From positions 7,967 to 23,376 of the forward strand of contig DEAW01000086.1 of assembly GCA_002348315.1 (NCBI GenBank): 15,410 bases of DNA, in the 5' to 3' direction. Below, piece by piece: positions 1 through 5,817 of the stretch. This DNA is from Planctomycetaceae bacterium UBA2972. GTDB taxonomy: Bacteria; Planctomycetota; Planctomycetia; Pirellulales; Pirellulaceae. Positions within the stretch are counted from its first letter, which is position 1. Each line of letters starts with the position of its first letter. The notes beneath the pieces were generated by a model, which was not told the origin of the DNA, did not search any database, and saw only the letters and a program-made list of their open reading frames with translations. Both the position numbers and the translations under genes were made by a program.

Positions 1-297
1 CTTGGGATTCGCTTTGGCTTTCGCGGAATCCTTGGCAAGAAATTTATCAGGCAGGATATCATCAGTGTTCGGATTACAGAATGTAAAATGCGGGAATTCG
101 GTGGATTGGGAATTCGATACGGTTTTAAGACGAAACGGTGGGGATACATTTGTAATTTTGGTGATGGCGTTCATATTGAAGCAACGCAGGGAGCCAAAAC
201 GAAGAAGTATGCATTTTCCTGCCAGGACGCGCAGGCCTGTATCAATGCGATGAATCTATCACCACGACAAATGGAAGTAGCAGAGGAAGAATCATGA
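1..297 (+). CDS. PH-like-domain protein, C-terminal part (5' end cut off by the window)
   Basis: Frame 1 is open from the first base to the TGA at 295-297, so the 98 codons seen are the tail of a longer gene. The in-frame ATG at 88 is probably internal, because the upstream codons read as matching protein. The tail has an I-x-x-V-x-I-T-E stretch (residues about 21-27), then GGLGIRYG (about 34-41), a beta-rich segment ending in GDGVHIEA, and a closing helix around DAQACINAM. This order resembles the small bacterial PH-like-domain proteins common in planctomycetes, which usually read GGWGIR, then GVxLxLxDG, then a serine-glutamine-containing strand and a C-terminal helix. Any membrane segments would lie in the missing N-terminal part. 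The stop overlaps the next start as ATGA, so it appears to be translationally coupled to the dehydratase-like gene. That reading frame is certain; the family call is from memory of the pattern, and the cellular role is unknown. Confidence 0.6.
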   Translation, partial: LGIRFGFRGILGKKFIRQDIISVRITECKMREFGGLGIRYGFKTKRWGYICNFGDGVHIEATQGAKTKKYAFSCQDAQACINAMNLSPRQMEVAEEES

Positions 298-1259
298 AAT
301 TAGCATCGGTGTTAACTCCACTTTCAGAGGAAAACTTAGCTCTCGCCGCACAAACCGGGGTCGAATGTGTCACGATTCGTTATCAGGGACCGACACTGGA
401 AGATTGGAAACCGGCAGTGGAACGTATCCGTTCTTACGGGATGGAGATCGCAGCGGTAGAGGATGCGATCGCGATGGAAAATATTATTCGCGGTACTCAG
501 GGACGTGATGAAGAGATTGACGGAATTATCTCTCTGTTACGAATCATGAAACAGCTGGATATTCCCGTTCTCTGCTACAACTTTATGGCCGGTACAGATT
601 GGGTGCGGACCAAAACGGACGTGATAGATCGAGCCGGTGCCAAAGTCACTCAGTTTAATCTGAGCGAAATCGACTTAGCCGTCTCGTTAGATGATTCCTC
701 CAAACAATTGGAGCATGAAGACCTGGACGCCGAGTCACTGTGGGAAAACCTCAAGTACTTTTTGGAACGAGTATTGCCAGTTGCCGAAGAATTAGAAATT
801 GATTTGGCAATGCACCCGGATGATCCGCCACTTGAGTTTTTTATGGGCAGAGCCCGGATTATGAACTGTGTGGAGGGGTTTAAGCGTCTGGTTGAGTTGG
901 TTCCAAGCCAGCGAAATGGGATCTGTTTTTGTCAGGGCTCGTTTGTTGAGATGGGAGCATCGATTCCCGCAGCCATCTATGAATTGGGCCCTCATATTCG
1001 CTATGTGCACTTTCGCGACATTCGCGGGACGAAAGAAAACTTTACCGAGACGTTTCACGATAACGGACCGACAGACATGGCGGCGGCTGTCAAAGCATAT
1101 TACGACATTGGTTTTGAAGGCCCGATCCGTCCGGATCACGTACCACAACTGTACGGCGAAGATGCAGGCGAACCTGGCTATACGCAGCTTGGCCGGTTAT
1201 TCGCCTATGGATATATGCGAGGTTTGATGCATGCCACACAAGCTGAACATGAAAGCTAA
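294..1259 (+). CDS. Mannonate dehydratase (UxuA)-like TIM-barrel enzyme
   Basis: This 321-residue protein has the conserved blocks of the UxuA/ManD family in order: AMHPDDPP (172-179), GICFCQGSF (209-217), YVHFRDIRG (237-245), FHDNGPTDM (254-262) and RPDH (279-282), then a PGY block and a C-terminal YMRGL. By family analogy the divalent metal would be held by His174, Cys213, His239 and Asp281. UxuA converts D-mannonate to 2-keto-3-deoxygluconate. Characterised members are longer (roughly 350-395 residues), and RPDH is usually followed by Gly, where this one has Val. It is therefore a short divergent branch and its substrate may be another sugar or hydroxy acid. No signal peptide is visible, so it is cytoplasmic. 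The start at 294 overlaps the preceding stop (ATGA) and has a purine-rich ribosome site, AGAGGAAG, at 282-289. No uxuB, uxaC or kdgK lies nearby. A generic sugar-isomerase-like TIM barrel is the alternative call. Confidence 0.82.
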   Translation: MKLASVLTPLSEENLALAAQTGVECVTIRYQGPTLEDWKPAVERIRSYGMEIAAVEDAIAMENIIRGTQGRDEEIDGIISLLRIMKQLDIPVLCYNFMAGTDWVRTKTDVIDRAGAKVTQFNLSEIDLAVSLDDSSKQLEHEDLDAESLWENLKYFLERVLPVAEELEIDLAMHPDDPPLEFFMGRARIMNCVEGFKRLVELVPSQRNGICFCQGSFVEMGASIPAAIYELGPHIRYVHFRDIRGTKENFTETFHDNGPTDMAAAVKAYYDIGFEGPIRPDHVPQLYGEDAGEPGYTQLGRLFAYGYMRGLMHATQAEHES

Positions 1260-1267
1260 GGAGAATT

Positions 1268-1933
1268 ATGATGACAGATGCAATTGAAATCACAATGGAA
1301 ATGATGCGGCAGAATCTTTATGCCGCGGTCGTCTCGGACGCTCTGGATGCGTTGGGATACAAACATCAATCGCCCCGGGTACCGTTGCCGCCTCAAACCA
1401 GTGAAGGCGTCCTGGTGGGCCGCTGTAAAACGACGCAGTGGGAAGATATTGATTTTGAAGATCCCTCGCCATACGAGCTTGAGTTGAAAGCGATTGATGC
1501 CTGTCAGCCCGACGATGTCCTGATCTGTGCCGCCAATGGTTCAACGAATTCAGGAGTATGGGGGGAATTACTTTCCACGGCATCCAAAAATCGGGGATGT
1601 GTTGGCGCGATCATTCACGGAGCAGTTCGGGATATTTCCAAGATCAAAGCACTCGGATTTGCAGTTTACGCCTCGAGTCGGTGTGTCTATGACAGCATGA
1701 ACAGGCAAAGAGTGATTTCGATTGATGAACCAGTACAGATCGATGGCGTCACCTTTTGTACCGGCGATCTCGTCATTGCGGATGAAGATGGAGTCGTGGT
1801 TGTGCCTCAGGAAATTGAAACGGAAGCGATTCAAAATGCCTGGAAGAAGGTACACGACGAAAATGTGACGCGGGACGCGATCATCAATGGCATGCTTGCC
1901 ACTGAAGCATACAAGAAATACGGTGTTCTTTAA
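1268..1933 (+). CDS. RraA family protein (4-hydroxy-4-methyl-2-oxoglutarate aldolase-like)
   Basis: This 221-residue protein belongs to the RraA/HMG-aldolase family. The diagnostic segment runs from WGELLSTA (98-105) to GAVRD (118-122). It forms an E100-x20-R121-D122 motif equivalent to the D-x20-R-D metal and substrate site of HMG/CHA aldolases. A second family block, GDLVIADEDGVVVVP, lies at 166-180. True aldolases of this family split 4-hydroxy-2-oxo acids to pyruvate using Mg2+ and may also decarboxylate oxaloacetate. E. coli RraA instead inhibits RNase E. Retention of an acidic residue in the motif and the enzyme-rich operon favour catalysis. The start is the first of two adjacent ATGs, preceded by AAGGAG (1258-1263), which overlaps the upstream stop codon. 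The gene is therefore 8 bases behind the dehydratase-like gene. Cys164 sits where a proline is more usual before GDL. The exact substrate is not deducible. Confidence 0.88.
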   Translation: MMTDAIEITMEMMRQNLYAAVVSDALDALGYKHQSPRVPLPPQTSEGVLVGRCKTTQWEDIDFEDPSPYELELKAIDACQPDDVLICAANGSTNSGVWGELLSTASKNRGCVGAIIHGAVRDISKIKALGFAVYASSRCVYDSMNRQRVISIDEPVQIDGVTFCTGDLVIADEDGVVVVPQEIETEAIQNAWKKVHDENVTRDAIINGMLATEAYKKYGVL

Positions 1934-1964
1934 TAGGAACGAAGCTTAACAGGAGGTCCGTCGA

Positions 1965-3449
1965 ATGTCTGAGCGTAAGCGTATTGGCGTAATTGGATTT
2001 TTACACGAGTCCAACACATTTATTTCCACGCCCACAACCTATGCAGCCTTTGAAAATGACTGGCTTTTAGAAGGGCCCGCATTCCAGCAATCCATCAGTG
2101 GAACGCATCATGAAACTGCAGGGTTCTTTGCTGCGTTGAAGGATGCTGAAGCGGAGTTTGAAGCGGTCCCGATTATGCTTGCTCGAGCGATGCCATACGG
2201 CACCATCACAGCAGATGCCTATGAACGGATTGTCTCACGAATCATGACGTTGTTAAAAGCAGCAGGACCGCTCGACGGGATTTTGGCCGCACCACACGGC
2301 GCGACAGTATCGGAAGAACATCCGGATGCAGATGGCTATTGGCTTAGTGCCGTTCGTAAAAAAATCGGACCCCGCGTACCGATGCTCGCTACGTTAGACC
2401 CCCATGGGAACTTGTCTCCTAAAATGGCGGCTGCCTGTAATGCCATGATCGCTTATCGAAGCAATCCTCATCTGGATCAATTTCAGGTTGGTAAACAGGC
2501 CGCTGAACTGTTGTTTGCTACTTTGCGGGGCGAAGCGAATCCGACAATGGCGATTGCCACGCCTGCGGTTGCCATTAATATTCAAAAACAAGAGACGACC
2601 GCGGAACCCTGTTTGCCTCTTTACCAACTAGCCAATCAACAACTCCAAAATGAAGCGGTGCTAACCAACAGTATTATGCTTGGATTCCCGTACTCAGATG
2701 TTCAGGAAATGGGCGCAGCTTTCATGGTTGTTACGGATGACGATCAGGAGCAAGCGCAGAAATTGGTGGACGAGTTAGCAGATTATCTCGTGGAGCACCG
2801 TGAGGAGTTTCAGGCAGACCTGGAGTCGATTGAAACGACTGTGGCTAAGTGTCGTGATCTGGAAGGGCCCATTTGTTTACTGGACATGGGCGATAATACC
2901 GGCGGTGGTTCACCTGCCGACAGTACCATTCTGATGCATGAATGCCAACGACAGGGACTGCATAACACCTTCGTCTGCCTCTATGACCCCCAAGCCGTAC
3001 TTGATTGCAACGATGCTGAAGTTGGGGAAGAGATCGAATTAAGGATGGGAGCGAAAACGGACGATCTTCACGGGGAACCATGGCAGGGAACGGTTGAAGT
3101 TTTAGGCAAATACGACGGTTTGTTTTATGAACCACAGCCCCGGCACGGTGGGGCAACGCACTGTGATCAGGGAACGACTGTCGTCGTACGTCACCAGTCC
3201 GGATTGACAATGATGCTGACCTCTAAACGGCAGCCACCGTTTAGCATCAAACAACTAACGACATTTAATGTGGATCCATCCGAATTCCATATCCTTATTA
3301 CCAAGGGCGTGAATGCTCCGATTGCAGCCTACAAGCCGGTTTGTCGAAAGATAATCCGAGCGAATACACCGGGTGTGACAACGGCCGATATGGGACACTT
3401 GAATTATCAGCATCGGCGAGTCCCGATGTATCCGTTTGAAGAAATCTAA
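1965..3449 (+). CDS. M81 family metallopeptidase (MlrC-like)
   Basis: This 494-residue protein matches the M81/MlrC family (microcystinase C) over its full length. The N-terminal catalytic domain (DUF1485) carries HESNTF (14-19), APHGA (109-113), LDPHGN (144-149) and YRSNPHLD (164-171). The C-terminal domain carries DMGDNTGGGSP (307-317) and a KGVNAPIAAYKP block (448-458). By family analogy the zinc ligands would be Asp145, His147 and His169, with Glu15 as a likely fourth. MlrC hydrolyses linearised microcystin fragments, but most members have unknown substrates and many sit in catabolic operons rather than toxin-degradation clusters. No mlrA, mlrB or mlrD is present here. There is no signal peptide, so it acts in the cytoplasm. 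The start is set by a strong AGGAGGT at 1951-1957, 7 bases upstream of the ATG. It lies 31 bases after the RraA gene and 12 before the deacylase gene. It could be an amidase, hydantoinase-like or peptide hydrolase acting on a conjugate. Confidence 0.88.
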   Translation: MSERKRIGVIGFLHESNTFISTPTTYAAFENDWLLEGPAFQQSISGTHHETAGFFAALKDAEAEFEAVPIMLARAMPYGTITADAYERIVSRIMTLLKAAGPLDGILAAPHGATVSEEHPDADGYWLSAVRKKIGPRVPMLATLDPHGNLSPKMAAACNAMIAYRSNPHLDQFQVGKQAAELLFATLRGEANPTMAIATPAVAINIQKQETTAEPCLPLYQLANQQLQNEAVLTNSIMLGFPYSDVQEMGAAFMVVTDDDQEQAQKLVDELADYLVEHREEFQADLESIETTVAKCRDLEGPICLLDMGDNTGGGSPADSTILMHECQRQGLHNTFVCLYDPQAVLDCNDAEVGEEIELRMGAKTDDLHGEPWQGTVEVLGKYDGLFYEPQPRHGGATHCDQGTTVVVRHQSGLTMMLTSKRQPPFSIKQLTTFNVDPSEFHILITKGVNAPIAAYKPVCRKIIRANTPGVTTADMGHLNYQHRRVPMYPFEEI

Positions 3450-3461
3450 GAAAGCGCAGAG

Positions 3462-4346
3462 ATGAGTTTGTTTACGACTGAAGTTATCGACAGCGGTAAA
3501 CCAGGTCCACATTTGGTGATTACCGCCGGAGTTCATGGCGATGAATTCGAACCGATGCAGTGTATTCATGCACTGATCGATGGTCTTGGCGAGCAATTAC
3601 TGTCTGGTAAAGTCTCGTTAGTTCCCTGTGTTAATATCGAAGCCTTTTTGCTGGGCCAGCGTAAGGCATCGGATGATTTGGATCTCGCTCGAATTTGTCC
3701 CGGTGATCCCGAGGGCTCCATCACGATGCAGGTTGGGCATGCGTTAACCAATCTCATCAAGTCAGCGGACTACTATATAGATCTGCATACAGGTGGCACT
3801 CGTTTTTCCGTCCTCCCGCTTACCGGATATCCATTGAATCCTGATGCAGACGCATTGGAAGGTTCACGGAAATTGGCGAAGGCCTTTAACCTACCGTTTA
3901 TCTGGGGTACAGACTGGCGGCTCAAGGGTCGCAGCATGTCGATTGCCTGTGAGAATAACATTCCGGCGATTTATGCAGAGTATTTAGGTGGAGCTCAGTG
4001 TTCTCCTCAGGGGGTCATCGATTACATCGACGGTTGTCTGAATGTTCTGGGAATGTTGGAGATGATTGATCGTGAGCAACCAGCATCCCGAGTCCAAACG
4101 GTGGTGGAAGATCCGAGCGAAGGTTCAGGGCATATGCAGGTTTGTCACCCGGCTCCGTTCGATGGATTACTTACTCCGCACTACAGTCTGGGAGATCAGG
4201 TGAATCAAGGAGATGTACTTGGTAGCGTACGATCGATTGACGGTTCTGAGTCTGCCGAGTTGATTGCCGGACAGAGTGGTACGATTCTTGTGCTGCACAC
4301 GTTTTCTATGGTGCGTGAGGGCGATGCGACGTTTGTGATTGCCTAA
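3462..4346 (+). CDS. M14-type zinc deacylase, succinylglutamate desuccinylase/aspartoacylase (AstE/ASPA) family
   Basis: This 294-residue protein has the AstE/aspartoacylase zinc-carboxypeptidase fold. GVHGDEFEP (23-31) supplies His25 and Glu28, DLHTGG (107-112) supplies His109, and AEYLGG (172-177) supplies the probable general base Glu173. These are the three zinc ligands and the catalytic Glu expected of the family. The C-terminal 70 residues form a beta-rich domain with a biotinyl-like turn (SLGDQVNQGDVLG, about 242-254), as is common in these deacylases. Such enzymes remove acyl groups from N-acyl amino acids or related amides, for example N-acetyl-aspartate, N-succinyl-glutamate or the ectoine-derived N-acetyl-diaminobutyrate. 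The usual DLNR substrate-binding motif reads DLAR here (74-77). The gene is cytoplasmic and last in the operon, 12 bases after the M81 gene, with only a weak purine-rich ribosome site. It ends Ile-Ala-TAA. The substrate is unknown. Confidence 0.85.
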   Translation: MSLFTTEVIDSGKPGPHLVITAGVHGDEFEPMQCIHALIDGLGEQLLSGKVSLVPCVNIEAFLLGQRKASDDLDLARICPGDPEGSITMQVGHALTNLIKSADYYIDLHTGGTRFSVLPLTGYPLNPDADALEGSRKLAKAFNLPFIWGTDWRLKGRSMSIACENNIPAIYAEYLGGAQCSPQGVIDYIDGCLNVLGMLEMIDREQPASRVQTVVEDPSEGSGHMQVCHPAPFDGLLTPHYSLGDQVNQGDVLGSVRSIDGSESAELIAGQSGTILVLHTFSMVREGDATFVIA

Positions 4347-4376
4347 CGACAGGATATTGCTTAGGCAATAATGTCG
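4338..4376. terminator. Candidate bidirectional terminator at a convergent gene junction
   Basis: The two convergent genes end 14 bases apart. ATTGCCTAA (4338-4346) and TTAGGCAAT (4361-4369) are a perfect 9-base inverted repeat around a 14-base loop, made from the last codons (Ile-Ala-stop) of both genes. A second, tighter hairpin is also possible. CGACA (4347-4351) pairs with TGTCG (4372-4376) and TATTGC (4355-4360) pairs with GCAATA (4365-4370), giving 11 pairs, a small internal bulge and the tetraloop TTAG. The two folds are mutually exclusive. No T-run follows on either strand, so intrinsic termination is only an inference. Confidence 0.35.
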
Positions 4377-5800
4377 TGGATCACTTCACCATGGACATCT
4401 GTAAGCCGCATATCCCGCCCACTGAAACGGAAAGTTAACTGTTCGTGGTCCATCCCCATCATCGCCAGCATGGTGGCGTGTAAGTCGTGGATCATGACTT
4501 TATTCTCGACCGCCTTATACCCAAATTCATCGGTCGCACCATATACCGTTCCGCCCTTCGTTCCACCGCCGCATGTCCAGATTGTAAAGCCATACGGGTT
4601 GTGATCACGGCCGTTGGATCCCTGCGCAAAAGGAGTCCGTCCGAATTCTCCGGAGCATACGATCAGGGTGTCCTGTAGCAGGCCGAGTCGTTCTAAATCG
4701 GTGATTAGTCCGGCAATAGGGACATCGACAGCATCCGCATTTTGTTGGTGTCCGTTTTGTAGATTGACATGTTGATCCCAACGATCATGCCCGACACTGG
4801 GGCATGTGACTTCGATGAAGCGGACGCCTTCCTGTACGAGCTTGCGAGCCATAAGTAGTTGCCGGGCGTAAATGGCCGTCCCTTTGGTCTTTCGATCGAA
4901 ACCATACAGGTTTAAGGTCTCCTGCGTTTCATTTTCGATGTCGGTGATTTTCGGTACGAATTCCTGCATGCGGTACGCCAATTCATAATTAGCGATGGCT
5001 GATTCGATCTGGTCCTCCTGATGCACCCGGTCTGCTTCCCTGCGATCGAGCTTTTGCAGCAATGCCAGCTTGTTCCGCTGGAGAGTATCGCTAGCTTCTT
5101 TTCGGTTGACGTAAGCGACCGGCTCACGAGAAGCTCCAAAGACACTTCCCTGATAACTTGCCGGTAGAAAGCCGCTGCCGAAATTATCGAGGCCACCGGG
5201 GGGAGTTAGCCCACCGTTGAGCACAACAAAGGCTGGTAGATTTTCACATTCACTGCCGAGGCCATATCCCATCCAGGCGCCCATACTTGGCCTCCCCTGA
5301 ACTCCGATTCCAGTATGCAGGAAGTAATTCGCGTTGGTGTGTTCTGAAAAATTAGATGTCATCGACCGGATAAAGGCCATTTTGTCGACGTGCTGAGCAA
5401 TGTTTTTGAACAGGTCGCTGCAGGGAATTCCACTCTCGCCGTACTGGTTAAACTTCCAGGGACTCGCCAGAGTTTTACCAATATTATTGAACTGAGTGGG
5501 TTCAATACTCATGGAAAACGGTTGCCCATTTTCTTTCGTCAGTCTGGGTTTAGGGTCCCAGGTGTCGACATGGGACGGTCCACCGTCGAGATAGAGGTAG
5601 ATGATACTTTTGGCCCTGGCGGTGAAGTGCGGCTCGCGCGGCAAAAAGGGTTTCTTGCTGTCACGCCGCCCTTCTTCAATGGCTCGCCCTTCACTGGTAA
5701 GCAGATGCCCTAAAGCAAGGGTACCAAAACCCATAGCACTCTGACGCAACATTTCGCGACGGGAAATCGGACGAGGTTGGAAATTTCTACAATGAGACAT
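4361..5800 (-). CDS. DUF1501 family protein, Tat-exported
   Basis: This 479-residue DUF1501 protein belongs to the alkaline phosphatase/sulfatase-like fold group expanded in planctomycetes. The N-terminus has a twin-arginine signal with SRREML (13-18) and a hydrophobic stretch, so export is by Tat. Core motifs are LDGGPSHVDTWDPKP (71-85), WDQH (Asp342, His344), GEFGRTP (384-390), RDHNP (398-402) and HDLHAT (438-443). It ends in RLTDVHG and a final IIA. By fold analogy the Asp and His residues would bind metal, but no reaction is established for the family. I start it at the ATG whose complement ends at 5800. An upstream in-frame ATG at 5875 would add 25 residues ahead of the Tat motif and overlap the preceding cytochrome gene. 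With the 5800 start the gap to that gene is 17 bases, a typical operon spacing. It is presumably co-transcribed and works with that PSCyt/PSD1 protein. Confidence 0.88.
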   Translation of the reverse strand: MSHCRNFQPRPISRREMLRQSAMGFGTLALGHLLTSEGRAIEEGRRDSKKPFLPREPHFTARAKSIIYLYLDGGPSHVDTWDPKPRLTKENGQPFSMSIEPTQFNNIGKTLASPWKFNQYGESGIPCSDLFKNIAQHVDKMAFIRSMTSNFSEHTNANYFLHTGIGVQGRPSMGAWMGYGLGSECENLPAFVVLNGGLTPPGGLDNFGSGFLPASYQGSVFGASREPVAYVNRKEASDTLQRNKLALLQKLDRREADRVHQEDQIESAIANYELAYRMQEFVPKITDIENETQETLNLYGFDRKTKGTAIYARQLLMARKLVQEGVRFIEVTCPSVGHDRWDQHVNLQNGHQQNADAVDVPIAGLITDLERLGLLQDTLIVCSGEFGRTPFAQGSNGRDHNPYGFTIWTCGGGTKGGTVYGATDEFGYKAVENKVMIHDLHATMLAMMGMDHEQLTFRFSGRDMRLTDVHGEVIHDIIA

Positions 5801-5817
5801 GCGTTTATTTCGATCTA

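Noticed and set aside
2..253. Frame-2 reading frame at the left edge
   Set aside because: It overlaps the frame-1 coding tail, whose composition matches a PH-like domain and whose stop overlaps the next start. The frame-2 product has no recognisable motif.
792..1148. Antisense reading frame inside the dehydratase-like gene
   Set aside because: It lies wholly opposite a well-supported gene and has no family motif or ribosome site.
294..1259. Classical glucuronate/mannonate (uxu) operon
   Set aside because: Only the dehydratase-like gene is present; uxuB, uxaC and KDG enzymes are missing and the protein is short.
2845..3210. Antisense reading frame inside the M81 gene
   Set aside because: It is arginine- and histidine-rich, has no conserved motif, and is explained as a shadow of the coding strand.
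1965..3449. Microcystin-degradation (mlr) cluster
   Set aside because: The M81 protein resembles MlrC, but no mlrA, mlrB or mlrD is present and M81 proteins are widespread in unrelated catabolic operons.
5390..5713. Plus-strand frame opposite the first DUF1501 gene
   Set aside because: It is a shadow of conserved DUF1501 coding sequence with no independent signal.
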